Part shown: positions 21,451 through 32,628 of the stretch, one piece after another
How positions within the stretch are numbered: position 1 is the first letter of the stretch
Layout of the letters: every line of letters begins with the position of its first letter
Assembly: GCA_973895155.1 (NCBI GenBank)
Contig: OZ316893.1
Span: forward strand, 9,424,001 to 9,488,000
Length of the DNA: 64,000 nt
Direction: 5' to 3'
Source of the DNA: Marsupella aquatica
Taxonomy: Eukaryota > Marchantiophyta
Position numbers and translations under genes: made by a program
Notes under the pieces: model-generated
Databases searched by the model: none
Told to the model about the DNA's origin: nothing
Seen by the model: only the letters and a program-made list of their open reading frames with translations

Positions 21451-22137
21451 TTAATCTGTTTGACTTTTTGTCTGGATTACATGTTTGCTATGCCCAACCA
21501 TGTTTGTCTCGCCTCAAAATCTTACCCTCACCTCAACATCTTGCCCTCTCCTCGATATCTTGCCCTCTTCTCGACATCTTGCCCTCACTCGAAGTCTTTC
21601 GTGCAATGCACGGACATGGGGCTAGTGTTATTATAAGCGGGAAAACTTATTTGGTGAAATAATTGACCACAGCAAAAGGGACACAACTACACTAATCCGG
21701 TCTCCCAATTTGGTGTCGTTTTGCTCTTGGCGGTGTGACAGATGTGTAAAACCGGTGTAACGGCCCATCAGCCCATGGGACTATGGGAGTCATGGATTTG
21801 TGACTTCGCGACATGATTGTACAGTGAAACTGGTTACCTACGCACCGCTTTTCGAGCGAGGGAGCATCGTTCATTATTGCGCAAACGCTGGGGAAAGCAG
21901 TCTTCTCGATTCCTCTTCTTGGATCATTCGGCGGACGAAATTGCATTGATACGCTGCTGCAGAGTGGAATCAGAAGTCGAGCTCTTGTCCAAAGGAAGGA
22001 ACCGGAACATCACCGCTTCGACATCGATGATCGATCGATTAATCAATCAAGCAAGCAAGCAAGCAAGGAGAGAAAGGGCGAGCAGCGAGGCGAATTCATC
22101 GTGAGACTGTGGGAAACGAAATTCTCCGGAAGTGGCC

Positions 22138-22713
22138 ATGGGGGTTTTGACGGAGTTGTGGGAGGCCATCCCCGTCTACACGGGGCTGTCGTCCGCCACC
22201 TTCGTCACCATTGTAGCTCTGCTGGTGGCCGTGTACTACTTGCTCAGCAGCTACTTTGCGCCGCAGCAGGTTGCTGTCGTGTGGGAGCCCCCTCCTCCTC
22301 CCAAGCAGCTCGGCACTATCACTGCAGAGGAGCTGGCGGCTTACGACGGCACCGATGAGAAGAAGCCGCTACTGATGGCCATCAAAGGGAACATCTTCGA
22401 TGTCTCCCAATCGAGGGGGTTCTATGGTCCTGGAGGCGCGTACGCGTCGTTTGCCGGCAAAGATGCCAGCAGGGCCTTGGCCAAGATGTCCTTTGAGAAG
22501 GAGGACCTCACCGGCGATATCTCTGGCCTGGGTCCGTATGAGGTGTCGGCTTTGGATGATTGGGAGTACAAGTTCCATAGCAAGTATCAGAAGGTTGGCG
22601 AACTCCCGAAGCGAGAAGTTAGCCCTAAAGAGGAGTTGCCCAAGGAATTATCGGCAGAGACCACGGAGGATGCAATTCCGGAGTCGGCTGTTGAGACCAA
22701 GGACGAAGAGTAA
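22138..22713 (+). CDS. MSBP: Membrane steroid-binding protein (MAPR family, cytochrome b5-like fold)
   Basis: Plant MSBPs are ER or plasma-membrane proteins of the progesterone-receptor component family. They bind steroids and haem and scaffold cytochrome P450 enzymes. The 191-residue product starts MGVLTELWEAIPVYTGLS. It has a membrane segment at about 18-40, then a Pro-rich linker (PPPPPKQLG). The cytochrome b5-like domain follows at about 58-155, with LLMAIKGNIFDVSQSR, YGPGGAYASFAGKDASRALA and ISGLGPYEVSALDDWEYKF. The Tyr residues in YGPGGAY are the usual haem-contact positions. The C-terminus is acidic (PKEELPKE repeats). The gene is a single uninterrupted exon, with stop TAA at 22711-22713, and is convergent with the MYCBP-like gene. 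The likely 5' UTR (about 21900-22137) contains a short caag repeat. Confidence 0.96.
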   Translation: MGVLTELWEAIPVYTGLSSATFVTIVALLVAVYYLLSSYFAPQQVAVVWEPPPPPKQLGTITAEELAAYDGTDEKKPLLMAIKGNIFDVSQSRGFYGPGGAYASFAGKDASRALAKMSFEKEDLTGDISGLGPYEVSALDDWEYKFHSKYQKVGELPKREVSPKEELPKELSAETTEDAIPESAVETKDEE

Positions 22714-24521
22714 ACTTTGCCTTCGTTGAGATTGTTGCGTCGCTAACCTGTCATTCTGGAAGGACTGAATGTTGCAATCTACGAAGTGTAGGGATGTGTT
22801 TTAAGTGCTTGTTCTTGTTGCTTCTGTGCTCCTGAGCTAGACATAGACCCGATGTGGCCACAGAAAAGATGTGGTCATTTTCAAAGACTGGAAAAAATCA
22901 CACGTAGTATTTGAGTAACTATGTAGAGTTACAATTCTGTTTGGTGATATACTATGTGGGCCAAGTATCGTGAAGATCTGCTTCTCTCTTGAAAGAGAAG
23001 TGACCCTCCTTGAGCCTCTGGTCGAGGTACTGATTTTGGGCAATAAAAAAACCGCATGCATGTTTGGTAAAAGTCGTTTGTAAACTCTGATGGGAAGTCG
23101 AGAAGGTCCTAAGGCGTCTATGTAGTCCCCATAGTTTCTTTATCCAAGATGCAATCGTAGACGAAGATTGTCAAGTGTTGATGAATGTGGGTTCTCTAGA
23201 TAAGATTGCACCCGGGTTGAATGGGAAACTCAGAGTGTATGATATTATTGGCATTTTTCGGCACTTGCACTCGACCTTTGTTTCTCCGCCGCAAGCACAC
23301 TTACAATACTGATTGCAATGCTCTCAGTGATGGAGTTGTAACAGAACATGCTAACCGACCACTAAATTTCATACTTGTGAGCATTTTCGTGCAGTGAGGG
23401 CATTGTCCCACTTTTAATGTTTGAGAGATCAATCGCAGTTACTTACACCGGGGACGAGGTTGCTTAACTGTAATGTGTACGAGCTATAGTAGACACCAAA
23501 TACTGTACTGTCGGAGTCGAAAGTGAAAGAGCTGCGCATGGAAAGACCAGACTAGGCACAATTCCACTCGCGGAAGCATGCACAGAGTAGGCATACTTTC
23601 TTTCTTTGCACAGTTCTGAATATAATTTTCTTGAGTAACTTGTGTGCCACATCAATCGTATGAGACACCGTCCCATCTATCTGCTCCACATCAGAAAGTA
23701 ATTTGGGCGAGCTGAATCGTGCTCGAAGTGCCTAAACCCGATGGACGGAGTGGTGACTATTACGTCTTTTACGACAAAGCTTATTGACGAATGCAAGAAT
23801 TGAACTCACATTTCCTAACTCCCCGCATACCGGTGCATTCGGTCCATGTTCCTTAGTTCCTTTTCCAGAGTCATGCTGCTCCTCCGCGGACGTTTTCCAG
23901 TGAGCAGTGCCGCCTTCCCAGTCAATTCAGACGGTGAAGGAGACTTGGGCATTCTTTGTATACACTCAATGAAAGAGTAGCCTTTGAACACGTACGGTTC
24001 TGCCACACAGTATGAAGCCTCACCCAGTAAACTAAGCAACACCATTCCGTGCTTGAAAGCTCACATTGCCAACCAGTCAACTAGGAGAATCTTAGCCCAA
24101 GGACATGTGGGAAAACCTCGTAAAGTAATGAACTTTTAACCAGCGTCAACATGTATAATTACAAAACACAGGACATGATTCCCCCGATGCCAAGAATAGA
24201 ATTCACAAGTCCTATCGAAATGATTCCTGGCTGGGAAAGCTGCGTTGTAATGGCTCCAGGTGCGACTGTCAAAGTGCTTCACATTCTTGTACTGTACGTA
24301 GATGACACCTTTGCGGAAAGCCAAGTTTGGATTTTTGCCATTGTAGCATTCCCATGTCTTTGTCTTCGTTCTCGCCAATCCTCTCAAGATTGGTCAAGAT
24401 TGATCGAGACTGAACCAAAATCTCACCCGAAGACTCTACTACTGCTTGGAAAAATGTGAAGAATCTCAAGGATGCTGGTCAAAGACGGTACTTTCAAGGG
24501 TACCCAACTTTGGGACTCGGA
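22714..24521. other. Intergenic region between convergent genes
   Basis: This covers the 3' flanks of the steroid-binding protein gene and the MYCBP-like gene. Short open frames exist (for example 23815-24045 minus), but none has a recognisable domain or convincing splice context. Confidence 0.5.
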
Positions 24522-26738
24522 TTATTTCTTTGCTGGTGGAGCTTTGGACTTTTCTGCTGGGACTGCTGGAGCTTTAGAGTTGGCCGGTGGCGGACCTGAC
24601 TGAGTTGGCTTCACTGGTGGTGGCGGGCATGGTAAGGGGTCAGGTGGTGAAGTTCCGGAGCCTGCCGCAGAAGCTCCGCCACCATCAGAAGGTACTTCCG
24701 GAGGAGGAGGAGGAAGCAACTCCAAAAGCTGCACACCAAGGAGAAACATCCCAATGTTAGTTCCACGACTAGAGCAAGACTTCCACAGGTATCAAAGTCG
24801 AGAAGCCCATGCCTCAGTTTGCCTTAACTTACAAACCTAGTAATAACAAGTTCATAGGTCGCATTCTATAAAACCTAACGAAGAATGATTGAACGAGAGC
24901 CCTACAGCTCCTGTCTTTATCCAAAGGACATTCGTAGTGGGTCTCGATAGAATGCACCAGCACCCAAGGCTTTTACTTCAATATTGCGCAGATTGGTTGC
25001 AGAGATTCTTAGATGAGGATCCACGGAAGGTGGCTAATGAGCTACTCATCTCAAAACGCCTAATTTCGCACTTTCTAGAAAAAGTGGTAATATCCAGAAT
25101 AGGTCCATGCCTTTGGCATTTCGAAAGACTCTGAAATGCATGGACTTAAATCTTTGGAATAGGTACCAAAACACCCCAAACTTTGTTTACGATACGAAAC
25201 TGCTGTCATGAACTATTAAGAGGAATGAATAAAATTACCTTTCTGCAGCATTCTTCATGCTCTATAACTAGAGAGTCATATTTCGCCACAAGATCAGTCT
25301 TTTCTTTCATTAGTTGCTCATATTCAGCAAGAGTGGGACCACCTAGTGCCTTTCTAATAAATCTGCACACATTCAGCACTCAAACGTTTGTAACCTCTCC
25401 CGGGCAGCAGACAAAGGAGGTTCAAGCAACGCAGCGAAACTACTGTAATTTCGACCCTACAAATGATGGTGCTGGTAAAGGGGGAATTCCACCAGGCAGA
25501 GAACAGTACAACCACACTCCAAAGGGTTTAATAACTAGAAGCATTTTGATACAGAAAAAAATAGTATCGTTCCCACCTCAACCCAAAACAAAACCTCTGC
25601 AACAAGTACAAACGGCCACCCTTTTGAAAGTGTTACAGTCCCTACTGAACACAATTGACTGGAAAATCTATGCACTCACTCTCTTGCTGCTCACAGTTGA
25701 GCGAATCACTTGTTAAATCGAAGGAAGAAATTTAGATTCGAAATGAAATTTCATTGCTTAAAAACTTCGTGGACAGAGAAATAAGTGGTAGCATCCAAGA
25801 AGGACTATTGGAGAGCGCCCGATCACTGATGCAAGAGTGCTCAACAACCAGCGATTTTTAATCACCAAAGGGAAAATGAGACGGACGACAGGTGAAAATC
25901 AAGCAGGTTGAGACTTACTCCAAAGCAATTGGCGGCTTGTCGTGCTCCTCGTACAAAGCGACCAGAACTGGAAACAGGAAGCAAGGATCCGACAACGTTA
26001 GCGAACCATTCCTGGAACACCGTTTGAGTCAAAAAAGATTGGACACGCCAACGTTAACGAACCCGACTGGGTCGAAAAATGCATGTCTGACATCATCTCT
26101 TTCCACTCGAACGACACAGGATAGAAGATTTGTCATGAATTTCCAATCTTGGAGGGCCAACAAGTAGAAGCATGAGCCATTGACCATTCGAAGCACTTTA
26201 CATTGGAGTGAAGAATGACTCTCCAGCTGTCATCATGATCCGTAACACTTCAAAAGACTCAAGAACATGCAAAGACAGGAGGACAGCCAGACCTTTGGTG
26301 AGCGAATCTAGTACACCACTCGCCTCCAAGTACTTCCTAAAAGCCTCCTTCTTCGACTCACTTGCCTGTTGCAGAGCACCAAAGACCATGGCACCAATTA
26401 TGCTCATATTCGATCAATGCAAGCGGACCCTTTGTTCTGAAGTTAACCCAAAACCAAATCCTTACAGAGTGTCTGACACGGCTAAGAAGAGACTAGAAAA
26501 TGACAAGGAAGGAATGAATGGTGTTTTCAGGGGTTGGACCACACCCCATCCATCAGAGAAGCCCCACTCTGCACATTGACAGCGGTCCGAAGGCATTGCA
26601 CCCATTAATTCAATCGGTTCGAGTGCCATCCATCCAGACAGTGTGACGTTTGGTTTGGCGGATAACAATGTCAGTCAGTCAATCAGTCAGCCAGGCAGGC
26701 AAGCATTCAGTCAGCAAGCAACGGAGCTCACTCACCAT
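24522..26738 (-). CDS. MYCBP: MYCBP (AMY-1) homologue, five exons
   Basis: In animals MYCBP binds the N-terminus of c-Myc and A-kinase anchoring proteins. Its role in plants is not established. Coding exons are 26736-26738 (the ATG alone), 26293-26365, 25919-25967, 25239-25362 and 24522-24728. All introns are GT-AG and all phases agree, giving 151 residues. Residues 1-88 match the whole human family core: SKKEAFRKYLEASGVLDSLT, VLVALYEEHDKPPIALEFI and LGGPTLAEYEQLMKEK, ending in a coiled coil. Residues 89-151 are a low-complexity Pro/Ala/Ser/Lys tail, ending KAPPAKK, that the animal protein lacks. The first exon ends exactly at ATG before gtgagt, so translation depends on splicing. A later ATG within the intron (26405-26407) is in frame but would add non-conserved residues. 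Confidence 0.93.
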
Positions 26739-27933
26739 GATGATGGCTGGGGACTGCCGCCGTTCCTCAAGAGCTACTTCGCTTCGTGTGATAGGACTTT
26801 TGCCGAGTCATGCAATGCTGGTCCCGAGAACTTCCCTTCCCCTCCTCCTACTTCTACCTCTACTTCCGTTCGAGTCGATGGCGACATTGGGCTGCAGCGC
26901 CTACCTTAGCAGCCTCCGGCATTGGAATCCCTCATGCATATTGTCAATCGATGAGGAGAGGAAGCAGCAGTGCACAATGCCGCAGCAGACGTACTACTAA
27001 ATGCCACAGACACCAGGCTAAGAAGGAGGCACTTCGTTGCCAGACGAGATGACGACGAAAGAGAAGTCAAGGATGTTGGGCGAGCGGCAAAAGGGAAATG
27101 CTGCAATGGAATGTTTCAGAGCACGAAGGCCACGCTCTCTCTCATTCGAAGCCTGGAATGGCAATGTGGGTCTGATTCAATCGGCCTCCTCCTCCTCTCC
27201 GTTCCGCCTTCGCCTCGCTCCGTCCCCGATCCCGAAAAACGAAAGGGATTGGAAAAGTAGTTGAGAGGTTAACCGACAACCCGTCAAAACCGGAGCTTTC
27301 CTGACTGACAGGCGCACTAGTGCACTCCCGTAATAATCGGTACAGTCCACAGTAGTAACGAAAGGGACCCACTGCTGCAGGGCCAACGTCAAACGTAGCG
27401 AATGAGAAGAGCAACCACAGAATCATGCATCATGAATGCGCTCCCAATCTGCCAGACCGGTCACAGAGGCAATGTCTCGAAGATCATCAGAGCTCAAAGC
27501 ACAAGATCATCCGAGTCTCAGAGATGCAGAGATTCAGAGATTTCAAGCTCAAGCAAACGAGAGGTCCGACACGATCTAGAGGTGCTGCACACAATAAATG
27601 AGCCTCGACTCTCGAGAGGAGAGGAGAGGAGAGGAGAGGAGATCGATACGCCACTAAAATAATACTAATCAGTGGGTGGAAAGACTGTGCATTCCGTCCG
27701 CCCATTCGGCTATTATGAATCCGAGGACATCAGAGAGCAAAAAGCATGAGCAGGTGAGGAAAAGAGAGAGGACAGGACAACAAAAGAAGAGCACCAAAAA
27801 TCATTATATTGTATTGGAGTGTTTGCATGAGGGGCAGGCAGCAAGAGCGTTCCCCTCTTTAGTCTTTCCAACTCGAGTGCTCTACAATTCATTGTACTCC
27901 AGTATCCAGAAAAAGTTTTGTCCCAACCGAGTT
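26739..27933. other. 5' flank of the MYCBP-like gene
   Basis: A 5' UTR is expected immediately upstream of 26738 on the minus strand. The plus strand carries gtcagtcagtcaa-type and ggcaggcaagca-type microsatellites at about 26671-26712, and a GGAGA microsatellite at 27613-27642. No other gene is recognised. Confidence 0.5.
27613..27642. repeat. GGAGA microsatellite
   Basis: About six consecutive gagag/gaggagagg pentamer units. Confidence 0.9.
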
Positions 27934-27941
27934 CAATGGAC

Positions 27942-28227
27942 ATGAGGGTTAATTAAGTGTATATTTTGGGGTATCACGTGTGATCCTAGCCTAATATAAA
28001 TTTATCTATTTTATAAAAAAAACATTCCAAGAATATTCTCTATTTTAAATATTAATAATTTATTTTATTTTATAAAAAGTATATATTAGAAAATATTCTC
28101 TAAACATGAGTTTATAATACTTTTTTTTGGCCTCCTACGCTTTTTAAAAATTTAGTTAATTTCTATCAAAAATACCTATTTTGGATCGTACGTGGTTCCT
28201 AAGATTTTTGATAGTCAACCCCCCGAG
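27942..28227. mobile_element. 286 bp MITE with 8 bp target duplication (copy 2)
   Basis: This is a diverged copy of the element at 9730-10016. Shared words include gtgtatattttggggta, gatcctagcctaatataaa and gatagtcaaccccccgag. The left terminus is altered (atgagggtt in place of ctcggggggtt). The 8 bp caatggac occurs at 27934-27941 and again at 28228-28235. Finding different 8 bp duplications around two copies fixes the element borders and shows it transposed. Confidence 0.92.
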
Positions 28228-28563
28228 CAATGGACAAGCGGATACACCAGGGCCCTGACCAAAGAGCTCTTTTAGTATATACTAATTCTTGGGTAACATG
28301 GCATTGTGGGCCACATCTACAACTGTAATCAGGGATCCCGCCTTTTTCGTCCTTCGTCCCAATACAAAAAAGTTCCTAGGCGAGAAAGATCCACAGCCAT
28401 TGGATTCGTTTGGCTCTTTTCCCTGACCATTGATGGAGGAAATGGGCACCCCTGGCGAATATGTGTTTCCCCACGCTGCCCCATAAATGCCCCGGCCCCG
28501 ACTCCCTATGGGCCAGCCCTCCTTGCGCCGTGCAAGGCATCGGCACAGGGTTTGTAACCAATA

Positions 28564-28729
28564 AAACTAGTGCTTTAACTAGTATTTTGAGGGGATAGTA
28601 GGGCCTCTCAAAGCTTCAATTTGTTGGACCATAACTTAGGAGTGAAGGTTGTGGGCCATAACTCAGAAACTAGTGCTCTAGCTAGTGTTTGGAGGGGATA
28701 GTAGGGCCTCTCAAAGCTTCAATTTGATG
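28564..28729. repeat. Direct repeat, 103 bp offset
   Basis: The block starting aaactagtgct and running through ggggatagtagggcctctca to caatttg occurs at 28564-28626 and again from 28667, with few changes. The intervening sequence contains ccataact twice. Confidence 0.8.
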
Positions 28730-28736
28730 GATATAT

Positions 28737-28990
28737 GGCTGCAATAATTGCATGGTCACATTTGACCGGAATCCATGGCCACAACAACAGCATAGCAACA
28801 ACGACAATTTTACAAACCCAAGCATTGGAACAATGATTGGGTGCAATGACCACATGACCGTGACGACAATATCGCCACAATGACACATAAGATGTCTCAA
28901 CAACTTCCTCATCTGCATTTGTTTGCCTCATCCTTTGCATTGCCTCGACATCTTTGCCTAACCTTAACATCTTCTGTGCAAGTGGGCTAG
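28737..28990 (+). mobile_element. Helitron-like 3' segment related to the 20-21.6 kb element
   Basis: The segment resembles 20190-20330 and the start of the minisatellite there. Shared words include ggccacaacaacagcatag-like, gatgtctcaacaactt-like and gcctcgacatcttt. It ends gtgcaagtgggCTAG followed by T, the form of a Helitron 3' terminus, but the palindrome before it is weak. There is no coding sequence. It is probably a non-autonomous relative. Confidence 0.45.
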
Positions 28991-30590
28991 TCCTAAATAG
29001 AATAGATGATACACAATACTGATTGAAGGGTAAATCACCAGTTTGGAGAGACATGTGTGGGTCACGCAACCAAGTAACAAATACTCAAGTCCTTCAAAAG
29101 CATGCTAGAAATGAGGGCACAATGCAGAAATGCCACTTCAAACAATGAGCAAAGTTCATGTTAGTGGTGGACCTTGCCACCCAGCGCCCTCACCAATCCC
29201 AACACCCACGCCTAAGTGCCCCTGATGCCCGAACGCCTCCACGGAATACCTCGAGCAAGCAATCTAATGCCCCTTGCACCACCCGCGACCCCTCCCATAT
29301 GAAGCCGCGCTTGCTCTCTAACACGACCGCTACTCAACGGTCCTCCCTATCTGCACAAGCAACCAAGCGTCTCGGTAAGTAACCCTTCAGGATCTAGATC
29401 TCTCCAAGTCTAGTATCCTAACTCAAGCTCAACAGACCTTGGTTAGTAGGTCAGCGATAGGTACTCCCGATGCCATAAGCCGGAACCAGAACTCACGCCC
29501 ACTGTTCGTCCAGAACAGCTCCTTCCTTGGGCGCGGCCCGGGTTCCCCCTCGTACCTATCCATCACCAACTGACCGCCCTGACCCCATGACATGCTCATG
29601 ACCCAATTAGCGTAGCTTGTTTTAAAGCTTGTCCCAAGCTTGTCCCCACACGCCGGGACCAGAATAGCCCCGACTCTAGCAACCAACTCCCAGTTTGCCC
29701 CATTGATGGTCTAGGGCCAAGCACCCATGGAACTCAACCTCCACGCCTACTTGGCCTTGCCTCCCCAACGCAAGCTCCCTTGGAGACTCAACGCGGTTTG
29801 GCTGCTATTTCAGTAGGATTTGGCAAGCAGGGGAGCTAACACCCACAAACCTTGAGCACCTATGGCGCCCCCAGACCCAAATGAGCTCAGGAGGAGGTAG
29901 CCCTCCTTGAGAGCTTTCCAACGCAGCCAAGAAGTACTCCAACGGAATTCCCGTTGGGAAGATATCGCCGTTTCCGTTTGATGATTTCCCTTAGTGTCGC
30001 GACTGCCGCGGCTCACGACTTCGGCTCTCTTTTAGCCCCCAGGGAGACACCACCTCTCTCATATATGCTTCTAGAGACCTACAACCCCCGGACCAGCTTT
30101 GGTCCCTAAACTTTCTCGTTAGACGTCCGCAAGCGGAGTGCCTTAGCCCGTTGTGATCAGGCCGACCCAGCGCTCATGCCTAGGCCCTTAGGTCTCATCG
30201 CCACTCGGGGTCCCCGATCGACCAAACCCGGATCGGGCCATAACTCACACCCCAAACGTCCGTTGCCCATGACGTCAACTCCATTGGCCTTGGGCCCAAG
30301 AGGAGCTCACACTCAAGCCCTCAGAACTCAAAGTCCGTCCGGGGGTCCGGACGATTGACCTTGAGCCCGGCCCTGACCCGACCAGTTCTCAGCTAGCCTA
30401 AGTCCTTAGTGTGTGTCACCAGCTGGGCGCTTTGCCTTTGCCAGTGCCACATCTCATTGTCCACAAGTCTCCCCATGCTAAGTCCTCCCCGAATGGCCTA
30501 TTTGGGCCTGGACCATAAGGGAGCTCGGCGTCGGAGTCAGCGACGCCGAAGCTAAGTGTTACGGTAGTCGAGTTCCGTTACTATGTTAGA
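28991..30590. other. GC-rich stretch without recognisable genes
   Basis: The sequence from about 29160 to 30560 is clearly richer in G and C than its surroundings and rich in CCC/GGG and CTCC words. It looks like a repeat-derived block, perhaps an LTR or an untranslated part of a retroelement, but I found no coding motif and no paired LTR. Confidence 0.4.
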
Positions 30591-32628
30591 AAGTTACACA
30601 AAAAAGGCTTAGAGAAGCAAGGCTGGTAAGCTCTCGAGATATAGGTGCAGGATGAACAAGAATTGAAATCCTGGGAAGAGACCCAACTGTCTCTAGAGGA
30701 AAGGAAGCATTTGAAACACTTTAATGCACTCTAAAAGGCTACCAACAATTGGAGAGGATCCAGCTAAAAAGCAAAACTGGTTTGTTACCGTGATGGCTGC
30801 AAAGAGATGGGAATGATGCGTGAACTTTGAACATTCAAACTTTTTTAAAGTAGAAGAATTTTGGCATTCAAGAGAGCTAGTAGATAAGTACGGACAAACA
30901 TTAATGCATTGATTTACAATGTTTGGGAAGGGCACCATGCATAGCAAAAGGCGGTTTTGTTTTTCATGTAATTCACTATGTAAGCTGTCCTCGTTTGGAG
31001 GTTTCTGGCAAAAAACCTAAAGTGAAACTTGGGTGATATCTTTAATATGGCTCTTGTTCACTTTAGCAGTAATTTTTGTAAGATTATTTTCACGTGAGTA
31101 GACCTTTTCCAGCACTCTAAGCTCACTTACCTGCCAGAAACAGGGCAGAGGGTTTGACAGGTAATCTATGGGATACTTGGATTCCAGTTGGGTCTTAGAT
31201 GACTAGAGCATAAGATAGAATGAAAACCTTGCTGAGGGTGATAGCTTTGTATTCATCTAGTGTGCCTTCTTTGGTATTATAGCACTCCCCATGTTTTATT
31301 TGGAACTAAAATATTACCAATGGAAAAAATTTCACCGCGGTTAATCCCGATTGCAGTCCGACAGCGCAACGATGTCACGGAAGAGCAAGAGTTTGTAAGA
31401 CGTTGAGTCAGAAACTGGCATCTGCTGAAACAATGAAACACTTCTTTCGGATTGGGCACCCAGAAGCAAATCGAAACATTTCGCAAATCTTCCGAATGTT
31501 TTCTTTTCTTTGTTACTCTAGAATGGCTGCCAGAGGCTTTTCACGTCATGATGGCCTGAGATTGTAGGAAATGTTGGACTGGGCTAAGGCTGTACACAGA
31601 AGACGGGCCTCTACTGGGAACGGGCATGGTGGTTTCATCAAACTATAACAAAGTGAACCCTCTGTCTGCTACAGTAACTTGGCCCATTTACAAACATGAC
31701 AGGTCTTGAGAAAAAAACATGACACGCATTTGATGACACCCTATGACAACAGCTGAAAAAACACATCTCTCTAGTCATTTTGGAGGGGCATATTCCCTGA
31801 TCTGACTGGGAATGGAACAAGAACCACCAAAAAATGTTAGAATGTTCGAATTTTGCCAAGCGCAGAAATCACTTTGTTCGCACTTCATTTATTCAATAAA
31901 TCGGCACTTCACCATCGAAGTCAATCTAATTCTCGTGCAGATAATCCACAATACTTGACACAAGTAGACAACGTGTGCATCCCTAAATGCATCTGAAATG
32001 TACAGACGATCTCTGTCCATCTTGCAGACACGAACTGCTCTCATTACTTAAGATAAGGAAGTGGAGTCCTGCGGACTTCCATGTATAGTACATAGGCAAA
32101 TGACCTCCATTTCGGGAGGTCCTTATCTTCTAAACTCATCAGTTAAAATCAGTCATTTCGAGTATGTGGGAATTGTACAGTATGAGAGGTTGGGACCGTG
32201 GGTAAACAAAAATGGTTTTATGGAGTGGATACCCAGCCCTCAAGTTGAGGAATGATGAAAAGCAATTATTTTCTATTGTCGGAATTGTTCATCCCAGTAA
32301 AAGCCTTCTTTGCGTACTGCCTGGAGTTTCTTTCTTATTTTTTTTCCGCCGCTTTCCTTCTGCTGGTCTGCGACATCCCAAATATGTCAGCTTCCAAGTG
32401 AAAAACCTCCACTAACAATTCAACATTTGCCTGATATGGACGGTTTAAGTGGAAACCAATTTTTGACTTTGCGGACATCTTCGAGAATACTTAAATTGCA
32501 CACGGTATCCGGAAATGTACTCTAGTAGCTGATGTTTACGTATCTTTACTCGTCAGGAAGTATGTGCCGAGGAATCTAACGTGCCATTTTCAAAACAGCT
32601 TGAGAGCTTCGTGTACGTAAGCGAAGCA
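30591..32628. other. Intergenic, 3' flank of the DUF707 gene
   Basis: This is AT-rich sequence with only short random frames. The part nearest 32628 will include the 3' UTR of the DUF707 gene. Nothing else is recognised. Confidence 0.5.

Larger units (their letters stand above)
20283..21625 (+). mobile_element. Helitron remnant with internal minisatellite
   Basis: The C-terminal end of a Helitron Pif1-like helicase lies at about 21085-21450. The 3' end has the Helitron form: a short palindrome (cgtgcaatgcacg, 21600-21612), then nine bases, then CTAG at 21622-21625 followed by T. Most of 20283-21067 and 21480-21600 is a diverged minisatellite built on ttgacatcttttgctcacc. The 5' end and the Rep domain are not present or not recognisable. 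The left boundary is a guess. Confidence 0.7.

Noticed and set aside
24136-24469. Minus-strand frames just downstream of the MYCBP stop codon
   Set aside because: They overlap the expected 3' UTR, lack splice context and have no family resemblance.
29429-29686. Minus-strand frame ending VPIADLLTKVC, faintly like the end of copia RNase H
   Set aside because: The resemblance is limited to a few residues, with no neighbouring RNase H motifs.
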